NCBI RefSeq assembly: GCF_008728635.1
Contig: NZ_CP044285.1
Span: 496,001 to 560,000, forward strand
Direction of reading: 5' to 3'
Source: Hymenobacter baengnokdamensis
GTDB taxonomy: Bacteria > Bacteroidota > Bacteroidia > Cytophagales > Hymenobacteraceae
DNA: 64,000 bases
Part shown: one piece after another, positions 18,381 to 28,063 of the stretch
Layout: each line of letters starts with the position of its first letter
Position numbering within the stretch: the stretch's first letter is position 1
Notes under the pieces: model-generated
Told to the model about the DNA's origin: nothing
Databases searched by the model: none
Seen by the model: only the letters and a program-made list of their open reading frames with translations
Program-made: the position numbers and the translations under genes

Positions 18381-21300
18381 ATGAATAAACTTCTTCGCCT
18401 GACTTTGGCCCTAGGGCTGCTCTCTGCAAGCAGAGTATCAGGCCAGAATCTGGTAGCTAAACCAGACTTTGGGACGGCGACCAGCGTAGCCGCTGCCCCG
18501 GCTGATTTTACCACGCAGCTCACAATGGGTACCCTGGGCTCGTCGGCCGCCGGCCAATACCTGATACTGCCCGACGCCAGTAAATTCAACTCTGGGTTCA
18601 CCGCTACCGACCATACGGTGGGCAGCAGCCCCGGCGTGCTCATGGCCGTGGATGGACCCAGCAGTGCAACCACGATTGTCTGGCAGCAGACCATTACTGT
18701 ACAATCCAACCGCACCTATACCTTCTCCTATTGGCAACGTAATCTAAATGCTACTACCCCGGCCAACTTACAGCTCCAATACAAGGGCAATAACGACGCG
18801 GTGGCTACTACGGCCGGTACATTTTCCGCAACCGGTACTACCTGGCAGCAAAAGTCCTATACTATCACCACTGGCAGCACCAGCACACAGCTTACGCTGA
18901 CCCTAACCGACCTCATCACGTCTGCTAATGGCAACGACTTTGGTCTGGATGATATGGCGCTGGTGCAGACGAATACGGGCGGCATTGCCGGCACCGTGTT
19001 TGAAGACGTCAACTACGGTGGTGGCGCGGGCCGGCCATTGGCTACGGCTACCAGCTCGGCCGCTGCCTCAGGCTTTACGGCCGCTATTGGGCGGCCGGGT
19101 GCCAAAGTTGAGCTGTACAGCTCAACAGGAGTCTTTCTCTTCTCTACCACCACCGATGCAGCCGGCTTCTACAACTTTCCGTCGCCACAGGTAGTAGCCA
19201 ACACCTCTTACACGGTGCGCGTAGTAAGCGGCAGCGTATCGTCGGCCCGCGCTGGCTATGTCAGCACGCTGCTTCCCATCGTCACTTATTCGGGCGGTAT
19301 CGCCAACCGGGTGGGCGGCCCCAACCCCGCCCTGCCCGATGCCCCGGCCAACCCCGGTACCACCACGCTGGCTGCGCTTACCAGTTCCAGCCAGGCAGTT
19401 CAGGCGTTCAACAGTATAGCCGTGGGAAGCTCCGGCAACGCCACCGGCACCGACTTTGGCTTCAACTTCGACCTTGTTGTGAATACTAAAGCGAGCGGAC
19501 AAGGCTCGCTGGCTCAGTTTATTGTGAATTCCAATGCCTTAGGCAATGAGAGCACCCTGGCCCAGGCCGGTAGTTACTTCAACCAGGTAGTGGGGGCCGG
19601 CACCGTCATTACGCCGCTGCCCGCCGCCACTGAAAGCAGCATCTTTTCTATCCCCGACGGCGCAGCGCACGGCGGCCTGCGGGCCTACGATGGCACCAGC
19701 ACCGGAGGCCCCGCCAGCCAGCTTACTTCAGGAGTAGCTACTATTGCCCTTACCGCTGCCGCCAACATCCTGCCGGCTCTCACCGGGCCGGCCACCGTTA
19801 TCAACGGCTGGACGCAGGCAGCCAACACGAGCAATACTAATAATGTAACCCTGGGTGCCGGGACTACCGCCGGGGTAAATGCCGTGGTGCTGCCTCAGCT
19901 GAATGCACCGGAAATCCAGCTCAATGGCAATACGCTTATTACGGTTGGGCTCGACCTGACGGGGGCGGGCGAAGGCGTTACCGGGCTGGCCATCTATGGC
20001 TTTGGCAATGGGGTAAACTCCGATACTTACGCTAACCTGCGGGTGTCGGCCAATAATGTCACGCTGTTCGGCAATATTATCGGGGCTTCTGCCGCCAGCT
20101 TTTCGCTGCCCTCCGGCGGCAATTCGGCTGATGGCGTGCGGGTTACGGCCGGCACCGGCTTACAGGCTATCAACAACCTGATTGGCTTTCATAAGGGCAA
20201 GGGCCTCAATACGAGTAGCGGCGTTACGGGGGCTACCATCAGCCTGAACGAAATACGCGGTAACAATCTGCAAGGCAGTACCATTCTGGCCGGCGTGGAT
20301 GTGGAGGGCAGCAGCTCTACCATCCAAAATAATCTGGTCATCAACAATGCCGGAATCGGCCTGGATGGACTAAGCTCGGCGGGTAGCAACGTCTGGACCG
20401 GCAACACGGTGACCAACAACGGCATTGGGAACAGTAGCACAAGTACCACGACCAATGGCAATGCTGGCATACGCATTTATGGCACAGGCAATACCGTTAG
20501 TCAGAATTTGATATATAGCAACTATGGCGCAGGTGTTCGCCTCACGCCAAACGTGACGAACACAACAGTTAGTCAAAATTCCATATACAAAAATGGCTCA
20601 ATAACTTCAGCCAACGGCTCGGCGGCTACCGGAGATATTGGGATTGACCTGCAAATAGTGAATGACAACCAGAATATTGGTGCCACCGCCGGCAACGCCA
20701 ATGCGCCCTATGTAACCCTGAATGGCTCCGTCACGACGGGTACCAACGCCAACGGGCTCGTCAGGTACCCTATTCTGCAAACTGCCAAACTTAGCGGCAC
20801 CTCCCTCACAGTGACGGGTATCGCCACTACCGCAAGCACTGTGGAGCTGTTTATTGCTACCCCCAATGCCGTGAGCAGCCCAAGCATGGGCAATAATTTT
20901 GGGCAGGGCAGCTCTTATCTGGGCTCGATGGTGATTGGCTCGGGCACTACTACAAGCTACGGGGCAAGTGGCGCTACTATCAATGGCTTTGCGCAGGGCT
21001 CGGGCTCGGGCGTGGCGTTTACCCTGACTATTTCGCTCAATGGCCTGACGAGCGACCAGCGTACGGCGTTGAAAACGTCCGGGGGGCTACTTACCAGCAC
21101 TGCCACGCTCAACACGAGCACCTCGGAGTTTTCGGGTAATGTGCCCATCATGACCAGCCCCACGGCGTATGATGTCGCCAACCTCAAGATTGGGATGAAC
21201 GCGGCGGCCGCCGTCCTCAACCCCGGCCTGACCGTGCCGCAGGCGGCCGACGACCCCGGTAGCACCATTAGCTCATTTAAGGTGTTCCCGGCCACCAACG

Positions 21301-23249
21301 GCACCCTGCTTTATAACGGTGCAGCAATTCTATCCACTGGCCAGGTAGTGCTCACGGCTAATACCAACCTGCTGACTTTCCAGCCGACTACCAGCTTTAC
21401 GGGCACTGCCTCCTTCCCCTTCACCGCTACCAATGCGGCGGGCACTACCAGCACCAACACCGCGACCTACTCTATCCCGGTAGTAAACAGCAACGGCTTT
21501 GTAGCCAACGACGACGGCCTCGATGCGCCGCAGAATACCTCTACTGCCGGCAACGTTCTGCTCAACGATGGCAACGCGGGTAACGTAACCAGCTTTACCG
21601 TTACGAAATTGGTAGGACCTACCAATGGCACGCTGACCCTCAACGCCGACGGGTCGTACACCTATACACCCAACAACGGCTACCTGGGAGCCGACAGCTT
21701 TCAGTACCAGATTTGCCAGACCACCACTACGCCGGCCTGCTCCAACATAGCCACGGTCAGCATCAATGTATTTGACCCCTCGCGGGTATGCAATACGGCC
21801 AACGGTTCCAACCTGCTACAAAACCCTGGTTTCGAGACGGGCAACGATGGCTCTTTCACATCAGCCTACACCTTTGTCGCCCGGCCGGCCTCGGCCGTTA
21901 CGGGTGGCCCAGGCGGCTTGTATCCCGAAAGCACCTATGCCGTTGATGCCGATGCTCATTATTACCACGCCAGCTTTACTGGCCTAGGACGCGGGGGCAG
22001 CGGCAACTTTATGATAGTGAACGGCGATGCCAACCAGAGCAAGGTATATGCGCAGGTTGTGAATGTTATACCCAACCGCTACTACAACTTCTCGGGCTAT
22101 GCCCAGTCGGTAAACCCGCAAAGCCCGGCCGTGCTGGGCTTCGTGATAAACGGTAAGTCGGCCTCGGTTTCGACTACGCTTTCGACCACGGTGGGCCAAT
22201 ACCAGCAGTTTTCAGGAGTATGGTACTCGGGCGCCAACCGCACGGCCACCTTTGAGGTGCGCGATATCAACCGGGCGGCCGGTGGCAACGACTTTGGCCT
22301 CGACGACCTGTACTTCGGCACGTGCAGTGTGGATTTGCAGGCCGTAGATGTCAATAACTCGCCCGGCATCTCCTACACGGCCCCGCCCACCAGCATTGCG
22401 CCCTTGCAGGCTACGCTTTCCTCCAGCGGCGTATCTATTGCCTCGTTTGTCATGCAGACGGTGCCCACGCTGGGCAGCCTTCGCCTGGGCGGAGCCAATG
22501 GGACGACGGTTGTAGCCGGACAGATTATTCCTTATTCTCAGCGCGGGTCTCTGTACTACGTGCCCAACGGCAGCTCAGCCGGCACGGCCTCGTTTAAGTA
22601 CACGGCTACGGATAGCGAAGGCGCGGGCTCCAGCAACACGGCCACCTACACCATTCCGGTAAGCTCGGGCCCGCTGCCCGTTACGCTCACGGACTTTACG
22701 GCCCAGGCTAGTGGCACCAGCGCCCAGCTCTACTGGCACACTGCGAGCGAGCTCAACAATGCCTACTTTACCATTGAGCGCAGCACAACCGGCCTGGGCA
22801 CCGACTTCGTAGCCCTTGCCCAGGTAGCTGGGCAGGGCACGGTAGCAACAGGCACCAGCTACCAGTTTACCGACCGCAATGCGGCGGCCATGAGCAAGCT
22901 GGTCTACTACCGCCTGCGTCAGGTTGATGTAAATGGCACGGCGGCCTACTCGCCGGTGCGGGTGGTGTCATTTGTACCAGATGCCAGCAGCAACCTGACT
23001 CTTTATCCCAACCCGGTAGCCAGCCAGGGCACTGCCCTGGATTTGAGCTCCCTGCCTGCTATTACTACCTATCAGGTACGCCTACTCGATGCAACCGGCC
23101 GCACTATCCGCCAGTGGGCGCTGGCAGGCGGGCAGCCCCGCCCGCTTGCTGTCAACGACCTGGCCAGTGGCTCCTACCTGGTGCTGGTAAGCGGAACCAA
23201 GGCCGATGGCAGTCAACTGCGCCAGGTATTGCACCTGACCAAAGAATAG
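18381..23249 (+). CDS. Giant T9SS-secreted multi-domain protein (third of three)
   Basis: A 1622-aa exported surface protein. The ATG at 18381 is preferred over a GTG two codons earlier because it opens a clean signal peptide (MNKLLRLTLALGLLSASRVSGQ). Next come a carbohydrate-binding-like jelly-roll module (about 23-195, closing with GNDFGLDDMAL), an SdrD B-like module (about 200-370, GTVFEDVNYGGG), a beta-helix region (about 370-930), a cadherin/Ig-like module with the VLLNDGN and DGSYTYTPNNGYLG motifs (about 1055-1130), a second jelly-roll module (about 1143-1315, LLQNPGFETGNDG to GNDFGLDDLYFG) and a type A T9SS sorting domain (about 1540-1622, LYPNPV, LLDATGRTI). Unlike its neighbours it has no DUF11 array, and its 3' end is diverged. 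Ligand unknown; the paired jelly-rolls suggest glycan binding. Confidence 0.88.
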   Translation: MNKLLRLTLALGLLSASRVSGQNLVAKPDFGTATSVAAAPADFTTQLTMGTLGSSAAGQYLILPDASKFNSGFTATDHTVGSSPGVLMAVDGPSSATTIVWQQTITVQSNRTYTFSYWQRNLNATTPANLQLQYKGNNDAVATTAGTFSATGTTWQQKSYTITTGSTSTQLTLTLTDLITSANGNDFGLDDMALVQTNTGGIAGTVFEDVNYGGGAGRPLATATSSAAASGFTAAIGRPGAKVELYSSTGVFLFSTTTDAAGFYNFPSPQVVANTSYTVRVVSGSVSSARAGYVSTLLPIVTYSGGIANRVGGPNPALPDAPANPGTTTLAALTSSSQAVQAFNSIAVGSSGNATGTDFGFNFDLVVNTKASGQGSLAQFIVNSNALGNESTLAQAGSYFNQVVGAGTVITPLPAATESSIFSIPDGAAHGGLRAYDGTSTGGPASQLTSGVATIALTAAANILPALTGPATVINGWTQAANTSNTNNVTLGAGTTAGVNAVVLPQLNAPEIQLNGNTLITVGLDLTGAGEGVTGLAIYGFGNGVNSDTYANLRVSANNVTLFGNIIGASAASFSLPSGGNSADGVRVTAGTGLQAINNLIGFHKGKGLNTSSGVTGATISLNEIRGNNLQGSTILAGVDVEGSSSTIQNNLVINNAGIGLDGLSSAGSNVWTGNTVTNNGIGNSSTSTTTNGNAGIRIYGTGNTVSQNLIYSNYGAGVRLTPNVTNTTVSQNSIYKNGSITSANGSAATGDIGIDLQIVNDNQNIGATAGNANAPYVTLNGSVTTGTNANGLVRYPILQTAKLSGTSLTVTGIATTASTVELFIATPNAVSSPSMGNNFGQGSSYLGSMVIGSGTTTSYGASGATINGFAQGSGSGVAFTLTISLNGLTSDQRTALKTSGGLLTSTATLNTSTSEFSGNVPIMTSPTAYDVANLKIGMNAAAAVLNPGLTVPQAADDPGSTISSFKVFPATNGTLLYNGAAILSTGQVVLTANTNLLTFQPTTSFTGTASFPFTATNAAGTTSTNTATYSIPVVNSNGFVANDDGLDAPQNTSTAGNVLLNDGNAGNVTSFTVTKLVGPTNGTLTLNADGSYTYTPNNGYLGADSFQYQICQTTTTPACSNIATVSINVFDPSRVCNTANGSNLLQNPGFETGNDGSFTSAYTFVARPASAVTGGPGGLYPESTYAVDADAHYYHASFTGLGRGGSGNFMIVNGDANQSKVYAQVVNVIPNRYYNFSGYAQSVNPQSPAVLGFVINGKSASVSTTLSTTVGQYQQFSGVWYSGANRTATFEVRDINRAAGGNDFGLDDLYFGTCSVDLQAVDVNNSPGISYTAPPTSIAPLQATLSSSGVSIASFVMQTVPTLGSLRLGGANGTTVVAGQIIPYSQRGSLYYVPNGSSAGTASFKYTATDSEGAGSSNTATYTIPVSSGPLPVTLTDFTAQASGTSAQLYWHTASELNNAYFTIERSTTGLGTDFVALAQVAGQGTVATGTSYQFTDRNAAAMSKLVYYRLRQVDVNGTAAYSPVRVVSFVPDASSNLTLYPNPVASQGTALDLSSLPAITTYQVRLLDATGRTIRQWALAGGQPRPLAVNDLASGSYLVLVSGTKADGSQLRQVLHLTKE

Positions 23250-23272
23250 CCTGCACTGTCTTTTTCCTCCTG

Positions 23273-23307
23273 AAAAGCCTTCCTGCCGAATGCAGGAAGG
23301 CTTTTTT
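23273..23307 (+). terminator. Intrinsic terminator after the third adhesin
   Basis: AAAAGCCTTCCTGC, loop CGAAT, GCAGGAAGGC and T6: a 12-bp class stem starting 24 nt after the stop codon. Confidence 0.9.
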
Positions 23308-23389
23308 ATATTTTTACCAACTTAGTCTGAAGGCTCTGACCAGTTACCAACCCGGCCGGCAACCCGTACTTTGTGCTTTCGCTTTTCTT

Positions 23390-23884
23390 ATGCCTGATTC
23401 GGTTTCTTCTTCGCTCACCCACATCAACCCAGCCGGCCAGCCGGCCATGGTCAACGTCGGCGGCAAGGCCATCACGGCCCGCCTGGCCCGCGCCCGCGCC
23501 CGGGTGCGCCTCGGGGCCGATATTCTGGCGCTGGTGCAGGCCGGCGATTTGCCCACCCGCAAAGGACCGGTGTTTCAAACGGCCATCCTGGCCGGCGTAA
23601 TGGCGGCCAAGAAAACCGCTGACCTTATTCCGCTCTGCCACCCGCTCGGGCTCGACGACTGCCAGCTCACTATCGAAGTAGTGCTGCCCGACTCGGTACT
23701 GATTGAATGCTCGGCTCGCGTTACGGGCAAGACCGGCGTCGAGATGGAAGCGCTCACCGGCGCCTCCGTGGCGGCCCTTACTATCTATGACATGTGTAAG
23801 GCGATGTCGCACGACATCGTGATTGAGCAGGTGCGGCTGGTGGAGAAAACCGGCGGCAAGTCCGACTTTCACCATCTAGGCTAA
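23390..23884 (+). CDS. moaC: Cyclic pyranopterin monophosphate synthase MoaC
   Basis: With MoaA, this enzyme turns GTP into cyclic pyranopterin monophosphate, the first step of molybdenum cofactor synthesis in the cytoplasm. The 164-aa product has the family hallmarks in order: HINPAGQPAMVNVGGKA near the N-terminus, MAAKKTADLIPLCHPL (about 69-84), and the C-terminal block GVEMEALTGASVAALTIYDM followed by KAMSHDI and EKTGGKSDF, which carries the conserved Asp and Lys of the active site. The frame stays open far upstream into the adhesin and its terminator, but the ATG at 23390 gives the normal family length. It converges on moaE, 17 bp away, and is separated from moaA-D-E by strand. Confidence 0.95.
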   Translation: MPDSVSSSLTHINPAGQPAMVNVGGKAITARLARARARVRLGADILALVQAGDLPTRKGPVFQTAILAGVMAAKKTADLIPLCHPLGLDDCQLTIEVVLPDSVLIECSARVTGKTGVEMEALTGASVAALTIYDMCKAMSHDIVIEQVRLVEKTGGKSDFHHLG

Positions 23885-23901
23885 GGGTAGCGCCCCGCTG
23901 G

Positions 23902-24342
23902 CTACGGGTGAGCGGCTACCCACACGGTACCATCCTCGTACTCCTCTTTTTTCCAGATAGGCACTACCTCTTTCAAGGTATCGATAATGTACTCGCAGGC
24001 GGCAAACGAATCGGCGCGGTGCGGCGTCGATACCGCCACCACTACGGCCACATCACCGATTTCGAGGGTGCCGTGGCGGTGCGATACAGCTACCTTGCGC
24101 AGCATAGGCCACTTTTCGAGGGCCATTTCGGCCACACGGCGCAGCTGGTGCAGGGCCATGGGTGGGTAGGCTTCGTAGTGCAGGCGCATCACGCGGCGCC
24201 CTTCACTGCGGTTGCGCACCGTACCAATGAAGGCGTTAACCGCCCCCGCCTCGTCCGACTCGGCCGCGTGCAGCACCGCCGCCACGTCGATGGGCTGGTC
24301 GGTGAGGTCGATAAGTAAAGGAGCAGCAGACTGGTCAGCCAT
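23902..24342 (-). CDS. moaE: Molybdopterin synthase catalytic subunit MoaE
   Basis: This large subunit of molybdopterin synthase, with thiocarboxylated MoaD, inserts two sulfurs into cPMP to make molybdopterin. The start at 24342 (MADQSAAPLL) is chosen over an in-frame ATG ten codons upstream because the family begins with the ITDQPID-type strand; this gives 146 aa. Visible motifs are GAVNAFIGTVRN, LHYEAYPPMA, SHRHGTLEIGD and the C-terminal active-site stretch VPIWKKEEYEDG with its paired lysines. It is the last gene of moaA-moaD-moaE. Confidence 0.94.
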   Translation of the reverse strand: MADQSAAPLLIDLTDQPIDVAAVLHAAESDEAGAVNAFIGTVRNRSEGRRVMRLHYEAYPPMALHQLRRVAEMALEKWPMLRKVAVSHRHGTLEIGDVAVVVAVSTPHRADSFAACEYIIDTLKEVVPIWKKEEYEDGTVWVAAHP

Positions 24343-24412
24343 GGCAGAGCGAAGAGCACATGGGCTACTCAATGCAGTAGCGCCACGCTCAAAACATTAA
24401 ATAAATACTATA

Positions 24413-24655
24413 TTATCCGCCGCTTACGGGCGGAATCAGCGCAATTTCATCGCGCTCGTGCAGCTCCACATTGGCAGCAGCGTATTCATTATTAACCGCT
24501 ACGGCCAGGCTGCGCAAGCCAGCCAGCGCGGGGTAGGCGGTGCGTAGCTCGGCCAGCAGCCCGGCGGCCGACTGCCCGGCGGGCGCAGTAAGCGTCAGCG
24601 ACGGCTGCCCCACGATTTCGCGGGCAATTCCAAACAGAGAAACGGTCAGATTCAT
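24413..24655 (-). CDS. moaD: Molybdopterin synthase sulfur carrier subunit MoaD
   Basis: A ubiquitin-like sulfur carrier whose C-terminal glycine is adenylated by a MoeB-type enzyme and converted to a thiocarboxylate that feeds MoaE. The 80-aa product begins MNLTVSLFGIAREI (start 24655, preferred over a leaderless upstream ATG) and ends in IPPVSGG, the required double glycine. It lies between moaA and moaE with short gaps. A MoeB-rhodanese gene that could charge it lies about 5 kb away at 29109-30191. Confidence 0.93.
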   Translation of the reverse strand: MNLTVSLFGIAREIVGQPSLTLTAPAGQSAAGLLAELRTAYPALAGLRSLAVAVNNEYAAANVELHERDEIALIPPVSGG

Positions 24656-24708
24656 CGTATCAGTGCGCAATAAGCAGTTTTCCAGCAATTATTTATTGCT
24701 CACTAAGG

Positions 24709-25728
24709 TTATCCGCCAATGGTTGCCATGCTCTCGAAATTGAGCTGGTGCACGGGGCGCAGGCGCTCGGCCTCGAAGCCGTTGGCGGCGCGGTGATAAA
24801 AAGCCTGGGCCAGGGCTTCGGCCAGGTCGTTATCGGTTGCGCCGTTGCGCAGCAGCGCCCGCAGGTCGAGCACACCCTGGTCATAGAGGCAGGTTTTGAT
24901 GCCGCCTTCGGCGGTGAGACGCAGGCGGTTGCAGCTGCCGCAGAACGTGCGCGAGTAAGCCGCGATGATGCCCACGCTGCCCCGGTGGCCGGCAATAGTA
25001 TACTCGCTGGCCGTGGCTCCCACGGGCATGGGCACCGGCGCCAGCTCCCCCAAATGCGCCTCCAGATGCTGCCGGATGCGGCGGTGGTTCCAGGGCAGCG
25101 ACTCGGGCGTGGCAATATGGCTGCCGCCGTTAAAGGGCATTTCTTCAATGAACCGCACGTCAACCGGCAGCTCGCGGCTTAGCTCGGCCAGCGGCACCAG
25201 GTCCTGGATATTACGCCCATCCATTACTACCGCATTGATTTTCAGCTGAATACCCGCCTCAAGCAGCGCATGCAGCGTGCGCAGCACCTGCGGCAGCTCA
25301 TCGCGGCGGGTTATCTCAAAAAAGCGCTGGCGGTCGAGGGTGTCGAGGCTTAGGTTAACCGCTTTTATGCCCAGGCGGGCCAGGGCCGGCACGTGGGGTG
25401 CCGTAAGCACACCATTGGTAGTCAGGCTGATATCACTGAGACCCGGCAGGGCCGCCAGGCGCTCCATAAACGGCACCAGGTCGCGGCGCACGAAGGGCTC
25501 ACCGCCGGTAAGGCGCACCTTGCGCACGCCCAGCTGCGTCATTACGCCTACCAGGCGCAGCATTTCCTCATAGCTAAGCAGCTCGTGCTTAGGCAAATAA
25601 GTAATACCCTCTTCGGGCATACAGTAAAAACAGCGCAGGTTGCAGCGGTCCGTAACTGCCAGCCGCAGGTATTCAAGCGGCCGGCCGTGGGCGTCGTACA
25701 ACTGAGGGAAGGATAAGGGTGGCATCAA
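24709..25728 (-). CDS. moaA: GTP 3',8-cyclase MoaA (radical SAM)
   Basis: A radical SAM enzyme that rearranges GTP to 3',8-cyclo-GTP for MoaC. In 339 aa it shows the N-terminal cluster motif CNLRCFYC (about 29-36), the GGEPF SAM-binding segment (about 74-78), the second cluster cysteines near the C-terminus (FCGSCNRLRLTAEG and KTCLYDQG, about 262-290) and the C-terminal GG that many MoaA proteins need. Length is normal. It heads a moaA-moaD-moaE operon on the minus strand. No ModE-like site was found in the gap upstream, unlike the second molybdenum locus. Confidence 0.96.
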   Translation of the reverse strand: MMPPLSFPQLYDAHGRPLEYLRLAVTDRCNLRCFYCMPEEGITYLPKHELLSYEEMLRLVGVMTQLGVRKVRLTGGEPFVRRDLVPFMERLAALPGLSDISLTTNGVLTAPHVPALARLGIKAVNLSLDTLDRQRFFEITRRDELPQVLRTLHALLEAGIQLKINAVVMDGRNIQDLVPLAELSRELPVDVRFIEEMPFNGGSHIATPESLPWNHRRIRQHLEAHLGELAPVPMPVGATASEYTIAGHRGSVGIIAAYSRTFCGSCNRLRLTAEGGIKTCLYDQGVLDLRALLRNGATDNDLAEALAQAFYHRAANGFEAERLRPVHQLNFESMATIGG

Positions 25729-25856
25729 CTCAAATTTACAGCAGTGGAGGGCAGTATACCCAAAGCCTGTACTTGTATCAACAAGCCAGCGCAGCTTCTT
25801 GTAGGGCTAATACGAAAATTTGTTGCGTGCCTGCCGCGAATAGTTTGGTAATGCAA

Positions 25857-25896
25857 ACAGCAGGGTCTTACTGGTCAACCAGCAAAACCCTGCTGT
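25857..25896 (-). terminator. Terminator-like nested hairpin after the T9SS protein gene
   Basis: A 10-bp perfect outer stem (ACAGCAGGGT with ACCCTGCTGT) encloses an inner CTGGT-CA-ACCAG stem, 45 nt past the stop codon of the minus-strand gene at 25941. The T-run after it is short (TTTG), so efficiency is uncertain. Confidence 0.6.
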
Positions 25897-25940
25897 CCTC
25901 AGGTCTGAGAGCACAGGTCGTAAACTACCTATTGCACAAC

Positions 25941-28037
25941 TTACGGTGCCACTACTAGCTTCCGGACTACTTTGCCAGCAGCAGTTTGCATTGTGCAGTA
26001 GTAAATACCCGGCGGTAGGTCAGCAACCGAGACCGACGTTTCGAAGCTGCCAGCCATCGCCCGGTTATCTTCTACTACTTGCTTGACTTCTCGGCCCATA
26101 GCATTACTCAAAAACACGCGCACATATCCGGGGGTCGTGGTGGTTATAGCAAAGCGCATGTTGCTCGTAGCCGGATTGGGATACATTAAAAAGGCTTTTT
26201 CAGGCAGCCCAACGGCGCTCACTACTACGGGGTCGTTTTTCTTGAGAAGTGTTACGGCCATTACGTATTTAGAGCTGCTGCACGTAGCCTGTACGTCGTT
26301 ATCAGATGCTTGCGCTAATACCCCGCAGGCAGCCGTCGGAATGCTGCTGAAGGCCGTTACGGTGTTGAGGGTAACCGGGTAGCGTGCTACCAGCAGGACG
26401 TTTTGTCGATTAGTTGTTGGCATGCCCGCCACCGGGTTGGGCTTCAGGTTAACCATCAGCTTGACGTACATATTCGTGACGGCGGACGTAAGCGGGGTAG
26501 CTGGGTTGTCTGACTGATAGGTGCTGGAGTAGGTAAATACGGAGTTCTTCACGCACGCGGCATCAACGTACTGATTGCGATAAAGCTGCCGTAGCGTACT
26601 GCTACCAGTAGTTGGGTCAACGTGTACAGTGTTGCCTTCGTAAGTGCTAAAGTCGCCACTACCGACCGTTGTTGTTTCGTCGCCCTCTGCCACCAGGGTC
26701 ACCTGGAAATCCTGCACGGTCATACCAGCCGCCGGATTAATTACGTAAGAGATATTCTGCGTCAGCCTGAATTTCTGCACTATTTGCCGCAAGGTATTAC
26801 CCCGCGTCCCTGATATTACATTTTGGGAGGTAACATCTACTACGGGGCGGTGCAATACGCTGATTACCCCTAGCGCCTCGTTGTAATTGGGAATATCTGA
26901 CGGACGCGTAACAGTAGAACGATTACCTGGATTAAAAAAATAAGGCGTAACGTATAAATTAGTATCCTGAATGGTACCTGTGGTTTTGGTACTCATCTGG
27001 ATTGCCAGCGGCTGTAGGGCTATGGGCTGTGGCGTGCTGTCTTCGCCGCCGCCTATAAAAAAATCAAGCAGCCCCACAGCAGCCCCAATATATGGCAATG
27101 ATGCCAGTCCATTTTGCAGAAAAGTATTTGTCTTTATTACTTTAGCAAAATCATCAATTGCACTTGATGCCCCATCGGCTTTGAGTTTACCTGTAAGCTT
27201 ATCAACGCTGTCAAAGGATGTGCCCGCCGCATTGATAGCCTTATTCGCGACGTTGAAGAAAGAAGGTCCATTCGCGGTACCCGCTGTAGCGTCCTGTGAG
27301 GTAACAATACTGCCGGTAGAAGTTGCCTGCAAAGTGACCGTAGCTTTTTTGATAAGATTTACCTCTATTTGCAAGCGTGAGTCAAACTGACAGATACATG
27401 GGTCATAATCCATCGGAAAGTCCGCGACCAGCCATTTCCGGCCATCGTTAAGGTAGCGTGCAACAACCGAGGGCTGACTAATCATTCCCTTTGGGGTTTC
27501 GTCTAATGGCACCCCGAGGGCCGACATCCGATTCAGCGTAGCAGCTTTATAATTACCGGCATCACTAAAATTCAGTTTCACTTCGGAAAACTGGAAAGGG
27601 GCAAGCTGATTCTGAATAGTAACGAAAACCCTCAATATGCCAAGGTATTTATTATATATGATAACAAAAGGGTTTGACGTAACCAAAGGGTAGCCTGCGT
27701 CAGTATAGCCGAGGTCGCGTTTAATTAATTCCCAGCCGTTAATCCCGATATCATTCTTGCCCTGAAACCTGACCATATTAATATTATTAGGCTGCTGCCA
27801 CGGCAAGTCGAGGTAGGGCGTAGTGTCGACTGAGCTATTCAGCTTATAGAGCGTGCCATTATTGACGCTCGGCTGATAATCGCCCGAGTACCAATTAAAC
27901 GTGTTGGGGTTGCCATTTGGGTTAGTGGCTCGTGGTGGGTCGGTTTCAATGCCCGCTTGTGGGCACACTTGAGCGGCAGCACGATACCAGACGCACGTAG
28001 CTGCTAGCCCCACTGCTAACAGTAGAGAAAAGCGCAT
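25941..28037 (-). CDS. T9SS-secreted protein of unknown function
   Basis: A 698-aa exported protein. A signal peptide (about 1-22, ending AAAQ) precedes a mature part not assigned to a known family. Residues about 265-335 form a helical segment with KLTGKLKADGASSAIDDFAK and a hydrophobic glycine-rich stretch LASLPYIGAAVGLLDFFIGG, which looks like a membrane-interacting hairpin. The C-terminal roughly 80 residues are a type A T9SS sorting domain (LMYPNPAT, NAMGREVKQVV, LPPGIYYCTM). The gene is clearly AT-richer than its neighbours. A lipoprotein gene lies 26 nt upstream, so the two are probably co-transcribed. It separates the two molybdenum loci without an obvious link to them. Confidence 0.8.
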   Translation of the reverse strand: MRFSLLLAVGLAATCVWYRAAAQVCPQAGIETDPPRATNPNGNPNTFNWYSGDYQPSVNNGTLYKLNSSVDTTPYLDLPWQQPNNINMVRFQGKNDIGINGWELIKRDLGYTDAGYPLVTSNPFVIIYNKYLGILRVFVTIQNQLAPFQFSEVKLNFSDAGNYKAATLNRMSALGVPLDETPKGMISQPSVVARYLNDGRKWLVADFPMDYDPCICQFDSRLQIEVNLIKKATVTLQATSTGSIVTSQDATAGTANGPSFFNVANKAINAAGTSFDSVDKLTGKLKADGASSAIDDFAKVIKTNTFLQNGLASLPYIGAAVGLLDFFIGGGEDSTPQPIALQPLAIQMSTKTTGTIQDTNLYVTPYFFNPGNRSTVTRPSDIPNYNEALGVISVLHRPVVDVTSQNVISGTRGNTLRQIVQKFRLTQNISYVINPAAGMTVQDFQVTLVAEGDETTTVGSGDFSTYEGNTVHVDPTTGSSTLRQLYRNQYVDAACVKNSVFTYSSTYQSDNPATPLTSAVTNMYVKLMVNLKPNPVAGMPTTNRQNVLLVARYPVTLNTVTAFSSIPTAACGVLAQASDNDVQATCSSSKYVMAVTLLKKNDPVVVSAVGLPEKAFLMYPNPATSNMRFAITTTTPGYVRVFLSNAMGREVKQVVEDNRAMAGSFETSVSVADLPPGIYYCTMQTAAGKVVRKLVVAP

Positions 28038-28063
28038 ATAAAAGAAAAAGAAGGATGAAACGG

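Noticed and set aside
25729..25940. Riboswitch (Moco RNA) upstream of moaA
   Set aside because: The short upstream stretch shows no long structured leader; the only strong hairpin (25857-25896) ends the neighbouring gene.
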